Shown one piece after another: positions 12,082-25,072 of a stretch of 64,000 nucleotides of DNA. The notes beneath the pieces are model-generated. The model saw only the letters and a program-made list of their open reading frames with translations, did not search any database and was not told the origin of the DNA. Origin of the DNA: Triglochin maritima (taxonomy: Eukaryota; Streptophyta; Magnoliopsida; Alismatales; Juncaginaceae); the NCBI GenBank assembly GCA_963682175.1, contig OY821771.1, forward strand, positions 9,857,001 to 9,921,000, written 5' to 3'. The position numbers were made by a program, and so were the translations under genes. How positions within the stretch are numbered: position 1 is the stretch's first letter; every line of letters starts with the position of its first letter.

Positions 12082-12397
12082 GCTGGAACCCAAGTCAAAC
12101 TCAAGGAAAATTGGGCCTTCTTGTCTAGAAAGTATAAATATATTTACTGGTTTAGTTAGCAACTACTATTGTATTTGTCTTAAGTGATATTTTTAAGGTC
12201 ATGTATTTTTTTCAGCATTGTTATTTGGTTGAAGAAAATAAAAATGTGAAATTTCCAGACGGTAGCATGATTACGACAATTTGAATGTAAGATTTTTCTC
12301 AAGTTTAATAATAATTTCTTGATTATTGTGTTGTAGGTTGTTTAATTTGGTTCTCAATAAATAAAATGTCGTCTTACTAATTTGTGTCATTTCGTAG

Positions 12398-12433
12398 GTC
12401 AAGGAAGAAACGTTCGACGCATTGGAAGACTAA
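12398..12433 (+). other. Possible terminal exon of an unidentified gene
   Basis: After a TTTCGTAG acceptor-like site the sequence reads VKEETFDALED followed by TAA. It looks like the end of a real protein, but I found no upstream exons I can name. This could be chance. Confidence 0.2.
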
Positions 12434-13049
12434 GCTATGACCAAAGGTTTTAGATGCATTGTCAGCAATGTAGGTGTTAAGCATGTTCGAATTATGTTGT
12501 GGATTTTCGGTGTATTTTTCATATTTTGTTTGATTTTAAGATTGTGTTAAGCAAGTAGATGATCCTATTTATGATGTTGTCGTAATATGTTTGTGATGTT
12601 TTAAAGGTTAAGCAAGTGGATGATCTTATTTGATTTTGTTTGGAAACATGGATTATTATTTGATCCACGTGGCAACACGTGATTAGGAGATGAATTTACT
12701 TACATCTTATTTTATGGTATTGGAAATTTTGCAGTTTAGTCCTTCTGTTTTGTTCAATTATATAGCACATCTTCAAACTAATTTTTGTTAATCTCGTATT
12801 TATATAACCATAAGACGATTTTGAGAAATGTAAATAGAGATTTGAATTCCTCTCAACAAGGTGGTTCGTTTGAGTATCATTTTCATCATGTTTTGAGCAC
12901 TTTTTAAGATCATTTTTTCAATTTGGTTATTAGTAAACCTAGTTCTCGAGACCTAATAAATTGACATCAGGAACTTTTAAATTCACACCATCACCTTATA
13001 GTATTTTTTAGCCTAAATATTAGTTATAAGGAATATGAATTTTGCTAAG

Positions 13050-13892
13050 GTGGGTAGTGATTCTTCGTCGGGTTACATATGTTAATTGAGTTTAATATCC
13101 TTTGAGTTGAGTATTTCTTAAACACACTACACTTGAGCACACTTGAATATGATAGGAGTGAAGAACACAAGTGGAAAGTTTAGGCTTGAGTGTGTAGGAT
13201 TTGAACTTTGGAGTAGGAGATGTTTCTCTTCAATCAATAGAGCAATAAGGAGTGTAATTGATGTGTGAAGTTAGGGTTTGAACACCTATTTATAAACCCT
13301 AAGATCCATATAGTTGCTGGGGTAAAGACAAAAGGGATAAAAAAGGAATCAACAAAAGAAGCAAAAGTGATCTCCTACTCTGGTGCCAATCACTTGACTC
13401 TTTGGTCACTTCTGTTCGACTGTTTACTTAAGTTGTAAGTTAACGGCTGAACAAAAGGCAAATTGCTCGGACCAACGCAGTGTAAACTGGAAGTCTCTAT
13501 ATTGGCCGGATAATCGGTTGATCGTTAGGGCAAAAATGGTTGGATGATTTCAAGAAAAAATACTATCTAGTCTTGGGTCTGATTCGATCGACCACCATGT
13601 GTGGTCTGGTCGACCTAAGGTCTAAATAGTCATTGGAGAATAACAACAAGAAAATGGTTCGAAATGGAAATTTGAAAACCAAAGAATGGTCAACCGTTCA
13701 ACCAAGAAATTTGTTGTTTACAAACGGTGAGACAAAAGCTATGTTTCGGTTAACCTTTTTACATAAACTTGCTGAAGTTGAGTGGTTTTCGAGCAAGGTT
13801 TGGGTGATTATTGAAGCCCAAAACATGTGAGATTTGGTGTGACTTCTAGATGGAACCTAGAGTGAGTGTGGATGATGGATATCACAACAAAT
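13050..13892 (-). repeat. LTR-like fragment interrupted by E3
   Basis: Shares its plan with 47240-47810: the phrase AACACCTATTTATAAACCC (a TATAAATAG box when read on the minus strand), then GTCGACC-type palindromes (GATCGACC, GGTCGACC at 13608). Edges are not resolved and no pair was found. Confidence 0.4.
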
Positions 13893-13897
13893 ATGCT

Positions 13898-15128
13898 TGA
13901 TGAGAATTAAATTTATACCGCAAGTGCACGGCGTCAATGGAGACGTGGCAAATACGGGTCGAACACAAGGAGGGAGAGATTTGTTATTAATGTGATTTTG
14001 ATTGGGGGAAAGAAGGAGAGAAGAAATAAGTTGGTTTTGAGATTTTTGATTTTTAATTTTCTAAAGCAAGAAACAAGACCAATTAAAACTAAAACAAGAA
14101 CAAAGAGGTGAATTCTGTTGGGTGGAGGTTTAGATTTAAGGTTTAGATTAGAGAATTCAGAAACTTATAATAAATCATATTAGTTATAAAGCATTACATG
14201 ATAAATGATTTAACATAAACTCAAGTAATCAAAATATACTAACACGAAATTAAAATAATAACATTCATTCATCTTCTCTTCACCCTAAATCCGTCACCTC
14301 CACCCTTTGGAAGGAGTTAGAAACTCATAGAGGGAGGAAGAAGGGGTCCTAGAGACATTACAAAAGAAAAGTAAAAACAAGAAATAAAAGACAGAATTTT
14401 ATTACTAAAGTGAAGAGTACAAAACTGAAAATAAAAACAACTAAAAACTAGGTCTAAGGCCAAGGACCCTTCTACCATCGTTCTCGGGGCTATTTATAGC
14501 CGATACAAGGGATCCCAATATATAAATGGAACGTACACGCGTCAATACAACATTGGTAAAAATTTGAGCACACGGATCGACTTTTGTGCGGCTAAATCGC
14601 CGCAATTTGTACATGAGGTGCGGCAGAATCGCTACCTTTTTGGCTCGGATTCGATCCAGATTTTTCCTGTGTGTTTATGGTATGATTTGATCCTCCTTTG
14701 CGCGTCTAGATTGATTCTTTCCATTCTTTTGAGCTCCGGATTAATTCCTTTATATATATGGAGATTCACATTGATTTTTCTTTAGATTTTCTCCATAATA
14801 ATAAAAGCTACTCGTGATTTGCAATTAGGTCCTTGACTTTTTGCAATTAAGTCCCCGACTACTTTTGTGCTTAAGTCTTTGTTCTTTTTGTAATTAGATC
14901 TTGAATGCTTTTATGCTTGGATACATTTCCATTTGTAACCTGATAAACTTGAACTTGGTCTTTATGATAGAAATGAGTCTTTTGCACGCGTTTATGCTCG
15001 AGATGTGGGTAAATTGCATTCAGGTCCATGTATTCTGTAAATAAGACTAAACACATACCTTAGTAGCATTTATTGATATAAAAGTGATCTAAATGAAAGA
15101 CATATGATGCAATGTATGCAATGCATCA
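13898..15128 (-). repeat. 3' LTR of E3
   Basis: 1231 bp. Contains palindromes GCGGCTAAATCGCCGC (14588-14603) and GCGGCAGAATCGCTAC (about 14619-14634), and a TATAAATAG box on the minus strand (14490-14498). Confidence 0.95.
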
Positions 15129-15145
15129 AATACCTCCACACCTAG
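15129..15145 (-). other. Polypurine tract of E3
   Basis: The minus strand reads TAGGTGTGGAGGTATT directly before the 3' LTR. Just beyond it lies the hairpin TTTGCTAGTCCCTAGCAAA (about 15147-15166). Confidence 0.85.
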
Positions 15146-16114
15146 ATTTTGCTAGTCCCTAGCAAAACTGAAAATACGAAAAATAAAAACAGGGAAATCT
15201 TAACTCACTTTCGTAGGAATCACGGTTGCACTTAGCATGTGGAACAAGCCTTTAAACCTCCAAGTTTCCTTAGAGGACGAGTTTTGTCTCGTGAGGGTTT
15301 TCAGTTGACACACCCACAAAGACTTAAATCAACATTCCATTACTAGCTCTTAATATCTCCACCTCAACCTTATACATCTCACTAAGAATTGTTGCATGCT
15401 CATTATATAAATCTAACTCATTAAAAATATGACTTGATCTTTGTTCCTCCAACATTCACACCACTAACCCTTCTACATGTTTATCACTTGAATTATTTTG
15501 CACGCCTCCTCTGGTGGTGAAGTATCATTCGGATCAACCATGGCATGGATCATTCTTTTAGCTTTGGGCCTTGAGTATTTTTTTTTTCTTCCGTGATTCA
15601 ACACATTTGCTTTTTTTTGACACTTTTACCCTTTTTGCATTCGTGTAGCGAGTTTGGTCGATAATCCCGAGCTGGTAGACTCAAGTTACCGGGTTTCAAG
15701 ATACCCCTACGGACCAGTGACTCAAAGGCTTGGGCTTTTGTAATCATTTTGCAGAATGTGCTTTCCTCACTTTATTCCTTTATTATTATTTTTAATTTTA
15801 TTTTCCTCAAGGCTTAATTGCTATTAGAAGTCCACACTTCCCGGTATATTTTCCTCAACCTCTGCTTTTTATCAACCACTTCAAAGATTTGATTCATCCA
15901 ATTTAAGTGCATACATGTCTTAAAGGGTAATGGGTTATTTCTTTGGAACTTAGATTTATGTCACAGTTTCTACAAGCAGAACTATATAATAAGGAACAAA
16001 AAATTCAATGCAATTTGTACTCGGGTTTTGGTAGTTCAATCTTAAGCTATGTCATGAAACATTGATTTTTTTTATTTTTTTTAAGAACAGATATATATAG
16101 ATAAATATATATAT

Positions 16115-16131
16115 AAACACCCCCCACACCT
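16115..16131 (-). other. Second, internal polypurine tract of E3
   Basis: The minus strand reads TAGGTGTGGGGGGTGTT, almost the same as the terminal tract but about 1 kb further inside, 260 bp after the ORF ends. The same arrangement occurs in E4 and E6. Confidence 0.6.
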
Positions 16132-16391
16132 AAATCATGCATTGTCCTCAATGAATGTGAGCAAGATACTACATGGATTTATGCATGAAAAAGGAAAGAT
16201 CTCACCAACGTGAAGTACAAAGGAAAGTTCATGGCTCTGTTGATGGACAAAAACCCGAATTCCCTCAAAAACCTGTGAGATACTAAAGAAGAGATAAATA
16301 CAACAGATGATTATATATATATAACTATGTACAAACATAAGTTCCCATCTTCATTTGTCAAGAGACATCAAATGGAAACTTCAAGAGTGGG

Positions 16392-17876
16392 TCAGTGCAC
16401 CTGAAAAGGAAACATGACACCACGTGGGGCCAGAAAATGCATGTGTGGGCCGCCTTCACAAAAAGCGCTAGATGAAATGAGAGGTTCATGAATTGGACGC
16501 AAAAGCGTCTCATTCAACGGATCAAACTGAAAGAGCTTGAACCTCTCGAGAGTTTGGGAATTAAGGGGCAACGGAAGGGGAGTTTCTCCCGTTGCGGTGT
16601 TGAAGTTATGATCATCAATCCAAACTCTCCAACCAACTGGCTGGTGTGTCGGAACGAGGTCAAGAACCTTGTTAGGCATGTCCGACACACCAGGCGAACA
16701 AAAAGTGGGTCTCATACCCAAAGTATCTTCTAAGGAACTTCTAATACCCTCATTAGCTATGTAGTTGCTTGATGTTCCATCATTTCCAAGATGATCAGGA
16801 ACAATGGTGAGAGGCACACTCTCATCAGATTGTTTGAAATTGAGGGTACTAGGGAGATCTTGCTCCACCAGAGGTGAGTCCTTAAGAGATGCAACATGAA
16901 GATCATGTGGCTCAAGGGCCACGGGACAAGAAGATAGGGCACAATCCTGTGCCGACTCATAATGAAATTGGTCCATGTTTTTCACAATATAGATCGAATC
17001 CTCCACTAAGTGATCGTGAATTGAAATTCCAAGTCCCTCAGACCGACTAGGAATTTGACTTTGAAAGATTGTGCTTTGAATTTGTGTATGTGGTGGTGGT
17101 TCGATACTAACAGATGAATCCTCATGTTGACACGAAAAGTTACTTTCCTCACTTAATTGCTGCGACATTTGACTCAATTGTAATACCATATTGTCTACGG
17201 ACTATTGAGTAGTTGTCATGAACGTATGGAAAGCTTGTTCCAAGGTATCAGGTATGTGGTCAACTATGAGGTTCGAGTCAGAACTCGGGACATGTTTAGG
17301 TTGGGTGTTGGTGGGCTGAGAATAAGCCCAATGATTTGAAGTGGGGTGTTGGTAGAGTTCTGGGTATTCGGGAGAAGGATATTTGGGCGAAAATGACGTA
17401 TAAGAATTTGGATATGAATTGTTTCCCCATGAATCCATCACTCTTGGGTTATATGCGGATGTGTAATGGTCATATCGAGCATTTTGGGAAAATGTATGCT
17501 TATACTCAGGCTCTGGGGGAACATAAGGACATTCCCTGATAACATGACCACTCAACCCGCAACAGTCGCACGGTACGGCTACTGGAGCCACCGATGCACT
17601 CATGTTGTCAGCCCAACGCATGAAGGAGGCAAAAGTTTGTTGTAATGTGTTAGTTCGTTGACCAGCATACGATCCAACATAACTAGATTGTGGTCTAGCA
17701 GTCGGTGCCTCTCTCATGTTACCCCAATATGAAGATTGCTCAGTCATACAATTAGGATTGTCCCAACCATATGGGGTGTTAGTCTGAGCCACCCCAGGTC
17801 GCATGGTTTTAGAATACCAGGAAGCATTGTCCTGGTCCCAACAATGATATGGATGGTTGCTCATGTAACCATCCAT
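16392..17876 (-). pseudogene. E3 gag-like protein with one zinc knuckle, single in-frame stop
   Basis: Starts at ATG 17876 (MDGYMSNHPYHCWDQD); the codon before is TTG. It runs about 494 codons to 16392 with one internal TAG (after FHTFMTTTQ, at 17202-17204) in an otherwise continuous frame. It has one CCHC knuckle CDCCGLSGHVIRECP near residues 107-121, then a Tyr/Pro/Ser-rich segment (YDHYTSAYNP) echoing the Athila gag phrase seen in E6 (DPYVSTYNSGW), then a long acidic tail. No capsid, protease or RT motif is visible. I infer a gag-derived nucleocapsid-like protein that binds element RNA. E4 carries the same protein at 25073-26627. Confidence 0.75.
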
Positions 17877-19140
17877 CAAAACACTCTTGAGTCAAGTACT
17901 CTTACCCTTAGGAGGCTAAGCAAGCATAAGTTCTCGACTCGACCCTAAAATGCTAATAGAGAATGTAAAGGGGAGGAGACTAGAACGTATAAGTAGGTGA
18001 GAAGAAGATGACTCAGAAGAGAAGGGAAACTTAACTCTAAAGATAGAAAAGAAGGTCGGTCAGAGGTTTCCCAAACAAGCACGGTTCAAACAATCCTAGA
18101 CCTAGTGTCACTTAGATCTAGACGACTCCTAACTGGTTGAGTCGAATTGATTTGCTTGATTCACCTCCCTCACTAATCAAACCAACTTGGCCAGGCCGTG
18201 TATAGCTAGTGGGGGCGCTTCCGACAGAGTCGGTGCCAATTAGACAACCACTTCGCTTGGAAGACTTTCGTCAACACAAAAACACTTTCTAGACACCAAA
18301 TTAAATTCGATCGGCTTCAGGTCATAGCAAGTCAAATCAATTCTTCTCCTTAATTGAGTCTGAGTCCTTAAGGGTCAATGTCTAATTGATTTTAATTTAA
18401 GGCTTGGGTGACACTTTAGGATTGTGATTTGTGGGCTACGGAAGGGTGGTGAAATCCCCACCGTATCTTTGCCTATGGAGTTGCCCTTAAGATAGTTTAA
18501 CTTAGATCTAGCAAAGATAGTCAAACATTGGTCTTTAGTTGGGGGCAATTGCAAGGTTGTATGCAAATTAGATTATATGCTTAAATGCAATCGATGAAAA
18601 CCACGATACGTACCTTGACTCCAGCACTCTTCAACAGAAATTGATTTGCAAGAATTTAGCAAGAATAATGCATACAAAACACTAGATGATGCATGCACTA
18701 AGGCCTTTCTAATTTTGCCAATTTTTAGGTCAGAGTTGAATTATTGCAATTTATGGAATTTTTGCCCTACACATGCAGTTCTACGAAAAGGAAATTTTCT
18801 GAAAATAGAAATTACGAGGAAAAGAGGCAACAAAGGTTACCTTATGCAATGCTCAGTCGGGTTCACCGCCTGCTCTCGAAATTTCAGATGCTCTGCGCGT
18901 TCACCCAGAGATGAGTCACGTCCCAGAAAAATTTGAAGCCCAGAAGCTCCAAGTGTGCGGCGGATTCGCCGCAAGTTCTTCTTTAGGTACGGCGATTTCG
19001 CCGCTCGTTTAGCTTCAAATGTGCCCGGATTTCTCCGCGCACTCTGTTGTTTCCTGAAACACAAATCCAAATACTTAGATCGCGCACAAGATAAACAAAA
19101 TAAAATCGAAAACACAAAAATAAACAAAATCTGCGTCGCC

Positions 19141-19158
19141 TCCCCGGCAACGGCGCCA
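19141..19158 (-). other. Primer-binding site of E3 (tRNA-Asp type)
   Basis: The minus strand reads TGGCGCCGTTGCCGGGGA, which matches the 3' end of plant tRNA-Asp. It is six bases inside the LTR end. Confidence 0.88.
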
Positions 19159-19164
19159 AAAACT

Positions 19165-20395
19165 TGATGAGAATTAAATTTATACCGCAAGTGCACGGCG
19201 TCAATGGAGACGTGGCAAATACGGGTTGAACACAAGGAGGGAGAGATTTGTTATTAATGTGATTTTGATTGGGGGAAAGAAGGAGAGAAGAAATAAGTTG
19301 GTTTTGAGATTTTTGTTTTTTAATTTTCTAAAGCAAGAAACAAGAACAATTAAAACTAAAACAAGAACAAAGAGGTGAATTCGGTTGGGTGGAGGTTTAG
19401 ATTTAAGGTTTAGATTAGAGAATTCAGAAACTTATAATAAATCATATTAGTTATAAAGCATTACATGATAAATGATTTAACATAAACTCAAGTAATCAAA
19501 ATATACTAACACGAAATTAAAATAATAACATTCATTCATCTTCTCTTCACCCTAAATCCGTCACCTCCACCCTTTGGAAGGAGTTAGAAACTCATAGAGG
19601 GAGGAAGAAGGGGTCCTAGAGACATTACAAAAGAAAAGTAAAAACAAGAAATAAAAGACAGAATTTTATTACTAAAGTGAAGAGTACAAAACTGAAAATA
19701 AAAACAACTGAAAACTAGGTCTAAGGCCAAGGACCCTTCTACCATCGTTCTCGGGGCTATTTATAGCCGATACAAGGGATCCCAATATATAAATGGAACG
19801 TACACGTGTCAATACAACATTGGTAAAAATTTGAGCACACGGATCGACTTTTGTGCAGCTAAATCGCCGCAATTTGTACATGAGGTGCGGCGGAATCGCC
19901 ACCTTTTTGGCTCGGATTCGATCCAGATTTTTCCTGTGTGTTTATGGTATGATTTGATCCTCCTTTGCACGTCTGGATTGATTCTTGCCATTCTTTTGAG
20001 CTCCGGATTAATTCCTTTATATATATAGAGATTCACATTGATTTTTCTTTAGATTTTCTCCATAATAATAAAAGCTACTCGTGATTTGCAATTAGGTCCT
20101 TGACTTTTTGCAATTAAGTCCCCGACTACTTTTGTGCTTAAGTCTTTGTTCTTTTTGTAATTAGATCTTGAATGCTTTTATGCTTGGATACATTTCCATT
20201 TGTAACCTGATAAACTTGAACTTGGTCTTTATGATAGAAATGAGTCTTTTGCACGCGTTTATGCTCGAGATGTGGGTAAATTGCATTCAGGTCCCTGTAT
20301 TCTGTAAATAAGACTAAACACATACCTTAGTAGCATTTATTGATATAAAAGTGATCTAAATGAAAGACATATGATGCAATGTATGCAATGCATCA
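19165..20395 (-). repeat. 5' LTR of E3
   Basis: 1231 bp with the same ends as the 3' LTR. The leader on its left holds palindromes GCGGCGGATTCGCCGC (18958-18973) and CGGCGATTTCGCCG (18991-19004) like those in the LTR. Confidence 0.95.
19757..19765 (-). promoter_or_regulatory. TATA box in E3 5' LTR
   Basis: The minus strand reads TATAAATAG, followed by CCCCGAGAACGATGG. A plausible core promoter for the element RNA; E6 has the same box at 59336-59344. Confidence 0.6.
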
Positions 20396-20400
20396 ATGCT

Positions 20401-22103
20401 CAAGATTACAAAGATTCCTAAAGACTCAAATAAAGATAAAATTACATGTCTTCAATAGCTTAGTTACATGCCCCTTTCTCCTTGAGTTTTAATTATCTAT
20501 TAAGATGGAAGTTTGCACAATACAAGTATATGTGCAATGCATGTAATGTGTTTGATCGAATTTGATTATGATTAATATTAGGTTGATTAAATCATCAAAA
20601 GAAACAAGATTAAGGTCTAAAAGCCAATAGGATTTGGCAATGTTATGTTTTCGATTTAAATGTCTCAATGTTAATTTACATGGTTCCAATGTCAATTATA
20701 TCAGGTTCCCAGAAGTGAGTTCAATAATAACTAATCAGGGTTAAAACAATCCTCATGCAAAGGTGAAGGTCACGTTTTTATTAAAAGGTCTTCGTGTAAA
20801 TGTACATGCTCTTGACATGAATTTATCATGTCCCTACATTTGTGATGAGTAACAGTCAACTACAAAAAAATGATGATATTAAAAAGTGCTCGAAGCATAA
20901 AGAACATGGTTGTCAAATGAACAAATTTGATGAGACAAACTCAAATATATGTTTATATCCCTAACAAACGTTTTGTAGATCTCAAAATATAGGATCAAAA
21001 CAAATTAGTATGAATGATATGACTTGTAGTTTGAGACAAACAAAAGGACTAACAACAAAAAATCCAAAATTTATAAAATATTACGTGAGTTGCATCACCG
21101 CCAAGACGTTTAATAGCATTCAAAGAACCGTTCAACACATAACTATCGTAACTCTCTAACACAAACATATAGTAACACAAATATATAATGTTTAGTAATT
21201 ACATGTTTTTTGTCCTTCACCGAGTCATTTCTTTCAGCGTGTCCCCGTTACACAAGCCAACCTAAACATCCCTCCCACGTTTGAAACCCCAAAAGCAATT
21301 CCATTGGTGGTTCTCTTCTAACAGAGATATGAAGGGGGGTGGGGAGAGGGGTTGTGCGGACGGATTCCGGGGTAATCCGAGGAAAACTGAATTTGGATTT
21401 CGGTTGACTCCGGAAAGGAAATGTTTTGTGCACTGAGGGTTGGATTCCGTCAGATTTCGTGGTATGTATAAATTTTTCTTTAAATTTTCCGTCGGTTTGA
21501 AGTCGAAAAGCCACGGAAACCGAATTGTTTCGGTCGACCGTCAACCATTCGGTCCACCGAAATGATTGTAACGGACGACCGAACAAATTTTGGTCCACCG
21601 AACTCGTAACTGGAATGACCAGTTCGGACGACCGAAATTAGTTCGGTTGTCTGTTTACATTCGCTTAGATAAATCACTGGAATTCTCATTTCGGTAGACC
21701 GAAACTAGTCCGGTTGTCCGTTTTTGCTATCCAAACTGTTGGAATTCCTACATTATGCTTGGTTTTCAGGTGGCGCTGCCCCCTAGCAACTCCCACCACC
21801 TCACTGGCTTTCCTTTACTTTCCACACCACTAACACCCCCATAGTGGCAGTTCCTGTTGTAGCAGAATGTGCAGCCCAAGCCTCCAAACTTGGTCCTCAG
21901 ATCAAACAAAAAACTGGATTCTTAGTCGTAGGATCTAGAAGAAGAATGCAGGAACGGTTGCATGGTCATACTTCCTTTTTTTTGCAAAGCAAAAGGGAGG
22001 ACTAGCCTCCAACATTCTATTAAATAGAAAGCAGTTAAATTGTTTGGATTGTGGGGAAGTGCGCAATTGGATACACTACAACTCATGTGACTCTTTTACA
22101 AGC
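20401..22103. other. Non-coding stretch, old repeat debris
   Basis: Continues the DNA into which E3 inserted. At 21530-21720 it has a decayed cluster of GGTCGACC-type words (one exact at 21532, then GGTCCACC, GGACGACC, GGTAGACC). No gene recognised. Confidence 0.45.
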
Positions 22104-22409
22104 CTATGCCCATTTCGTTAGAAACCTATCTAGTGCGGACCGGTTTTTTGTATAATCATTACATTTTGGTCCTCTAATATGTATAATGTCCTTGATTTGT
22201 TGGTGTAATACTTCCATCAGTTGGTATTCACCTTCCATGACCCTCAAGATCCTCTCTGTCCATATCAGATATGTCGCCGCCCCATAGGCAAGGCACATTA
22301 TGTCTTTCCCCGCCGTCCCATCTGGGTGTCGAAGTGCACCGATACGATCTAACTCCTCCTGTTTGCCATGTGTACCGCTCCCTGGTAGCCCCAATATTTC
22401 TAGGATTCC
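22104..22409 (-). pseudogene. LINE reverse transcriptase C-terminal fragment
   Basis: The minus frame reads MCLAYGAATYLIWTERILRV and then QQIKDIIHIRGPK, which resembles the C-terminal segment after the zinc-binding region of plant LINE RT (the A..YHIWRERN.R pattern). It is cut off by the E4 LTR at 22410, and no other LINE part is visible. Short and diverged. Confidence 0.5.
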
Positions 22410-23943
22410 TGATTGACATCATTTCATGCTCATATTTGTATCTTATATCCATTATCTTACATCTAAGCAATGCTATGTGACGAGTTTTATGTTTAGTTTT
22501 CAGAAATAAAGAGGTTTGAAGAGAATAGCCATGAAAGGACCCAAAAGCAGGAAAAAATGACTTAATTGTGAGACCTAGGGACTGAGATGCAATGGAGAAG
22601 GACTTGATCGTAAGACCGAATGACCTAAGAGCAAAACAGGAAACTCCACACCATCATGTGGAGTATTTTGGCAATTCGATTCGGGTCGGAGCTCCAACAA
22701 CCGAGTAGATGCATCCAAGACCAAGACACACTTCAAGGAAAGCCCACCAGAAGACCCAGACGGATCTGGGCTTTATAGGCCGCCAATTGGCGGTCTGGAT
22801 CATGCCAGATCCGCCCCAACTTCTCCTGGACTTGTATTAATGTTTGTTTAGGCTATTTTTGGTATTGGTTTAGTCCCACATCGGGGGATTGCCCTCGATT
22901 AGCTTTTTCCATGCTTATAAATAGAACTCTTCACCTTCCATTGTAATTACCCATTGTTTGGTGGCATTCTCTCTACTAAGGAGTGAGCCTCGAAGCAATA
23001 ACTCAAGGTGGAGAAGAGTGCTACCTTCAATGTGAGTCATTGTTAATAAAAGTTTATTTGTTTCTTTTAATCTTGTTTTATTATGTTGCTTGTTTTGTGT
23101 GTGTTGCTTTACTTTGTTTAATCTCTTGTTTAGTAATTTTAGTATCTTAGTTAAATGTTTTCTTTACTTAGTCTAATCAGTAGTGTAATGAGTAGTGAGT
23201 AGTTCCATCCCCATTTGGGGGGGTGGAGAAATATGTGATATAATCATGTAGTGTATTAAGTGTGTGTTATCTTTATCCCTTGAGCTTTATATGATTTCCA
23301 TAACCATCTAATGTGTTTTCACTCTTATCTTTGATATGCTAATGCTCTTGAATGAAGCTTAGCTTATGCTTTGATTAGTGGACCTATTTTATGGGGAATG
23401 ATAAGGTTAGGATATGGATGAAGTTAATATTGGAAACACAATTTGTAGTGTATGTGCTCTTGTTGCCTTTACCTTAGCTAATGTCTTGTATCTTTTAATG
23501 GTGTAGTGAAATCTTAATTCATGTAGAGACATAGTAGGGTATAGTCTTTATACTTGAGTTCATGTAGCTTCATTCCAATTATTGTCTTGTATGTTTTAAT
23601 GATGTAGTCTTATCTTAATTCATGTAGAGGCAAAGTTGGATGTAGTTTTATGATTTCATGCACTACATGTTGTGAGGAGCTTAATGAACACACACACACA
23701 CACACACACACTTCTTTATGTTCACATTATTTCTCTATCCCGTTTAGGGTTTAGTTTTCTTGCTTTTCTTCCATTTCCATTTGCACCTTAGTGTAGTTTA
23801 GTGTAACCAACCTTTCTTCCCTTTCTTTACCTCTCGCCTTCGCACAAACCAAGTGTCGACACACCTCCCAGTGGACGACCTGTATTTGCCACCGCTTCAA
23901 CGCGGCCGTGCACTTGCGGTTAAATATAAAACGAGATCAATCA
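22410..23943 (+). repeat. 5' LTR of E4
   Basis: 1534 bp with 7-bp inverted ends TGATTGA/TCAATCA. Contains the perfect palindrome CCGCCAATTGGCGG (22780-22793), a TATA box (22916-22924), a variable G tract (7 G near 23217-23223) and a CA dinucleotide repeat at about 23690-23711. It ends with the CACTTGCGGTTAAATA block shared by the LTR superfamily. Confidence 0.93.
22916..22924 (+). promoter_or_regulatory. TATA box in E4 5' LTR
   Basis: TATAAATAG followed by AACTCTTCACC, about 500 bp into the LTR. It is the plausible start region of the element transcript. Confidence 0.6.
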
Positions 23944-23949
23944 AGTTTT

Positions 23950-23967
23950 TGGCGCCGTTGCCGGGGA
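23950..23967 (+). other. Primer-binding site of E4 (tRNA-Asp type)
   Basis: TGGCGCCGTTGCCGGGGA, six bases after the LTR end, identical to the E3 and E6 sites. Confidence 0.9.
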
Positions 23968-24102
23968 GGTGCTCTATCCAGACCTTGGTTTGGACGATTC
24001 GAGGGGTTTTTGATTTTTTGTTTCCAGTTTTGTTTAGTTTCAGGGAACCAGAACATCAAGGGGAGGCTACTGGGAAAGTTTGAGCAACAGAAACCACAAA
24101 TA

Positions 24103-24141
24103 GACTGCCAATCAGCGGTTGGAGACCGCCAATTGGCATCC
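24103..24141 (+). repeat. Leader palindromes of E4 matching the LTR palindrome
   Basis: Two adjacent units, GACTGCCAATCAGCGGTT and GACCGCCAATTGGCATC, repeat the LTR phrase GCCGCCAATTGGCGGTC. They lie 135 bp after the primer site, where retroviral dimerisation or packaging signals usually lie; such a role here is inference. Confidence 0.7.
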
Positions 24142-25072
24142 TGGTAAGGGCTTCCTGCTCTCAAATTTCTTCTGGTGGTTTATTGCTTTACTTTAGTTAT
24201 CTGGGATCCCAATTTTGCATGCTGTGATCTTTAGTTTGCTCCCTGATTTAATTTCAATCCCCTTTAATCAACTTGGACCATAAAACTCAAAGCAAAAGAT
24301 TAGACTTCTTGCCATCTAGGTCATGCACCATTGGTAGACCTTGCATGCATTTGTCTTTTCTTTGCTTTACATTTTGTCGTTGATTGCTGGCATGAGGTAC
24401 GTGCACCCACATCCCTCATTCATGCATGTTTCGTTCATGCATTAGTTAGTAAGGTGCATCGGGACAAGAGTGAGAGAGCGTTTGATTGGAGCGATTGATT
24501 GCTAGATCTAGGATTAAATCGCTACTAAGGAGGGGCTGTCCCATAAAAGATAAGGTGGGGGATTTCATCACCCTTTCCTTGGCCCCAAAAATCACTCTTA
24601 ATAAAGCCTTAACTAAAAGCAAGTAGACATTGGCCCTAGGATTGCCGGCGCACTAGGAGAGTAATCTAGTTGAGACCGTCATGACCTGATCGGCGTTGCC
24701 TACCTTGTCGATAGTAGGAGGTACTGGATCTCCAGATCTGGTATCACTTGCTGGGCATTGTGGTCCTCGTTGTAGGGAGGTGAGACGTGTCGAGGCTAGT
24801 GACCTCGAAGTTAGGCGTCGTCTAGCCTAAGGACCCATTGCCTTACATTGTTTGAGTTGTGCTTGCTAGTTAGGCTTCTACCTGATCCCATTACCCACGC
24901 TAGCTCTAGGATTCTTCCCTTCTCCTCTGAGTCATCTTCTTCTCACCTTCTTCTACGTTATAGTCTCCTCCCCTTTACACTCTCTAGTAGCGTTTTAGGG
25001 TCGAGTCAAGCACTTTTTGCGAGCTTGGCCTCGTGGTGGTGAGAGTGATCGACTCGAGAGTTCTTTGTTGAG

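Larger units (their letters stand above)
13898..20395 (-). mobile_element. E3: complete gag-only LTR retrotransposon
   Basis: LTRs 13898-15128 and 19165-20395 are each 1231 bp with TGATG/CATCA ends and differ at roughly 14 sites (about 1 percent), so insertion was recent. Target duplication ATGCT (13893-13897 and 20396-20400). The internal 4.0 kb has one gag-like ORF and no protease, RT or integrase, so any movement needs enzymes from another element. LTRs and non-coding termini match E6, while the ORF matches E4. Confidence 0.95.

Noticed and set aside
16488..16733. Plus-strand ORFs over E3 gag (also 17336-17539, 17736-17948)
   Set aside because: Antisense shadows of the E3 gag-like frame.
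19141..19158. tRNA-like sequence CCCCGGCAACGGCGCCA
   Set aside because: It is the complement of a retroelement primer site next to an LTR, not a tRNA gene; the same holds at 23950 and 58752.
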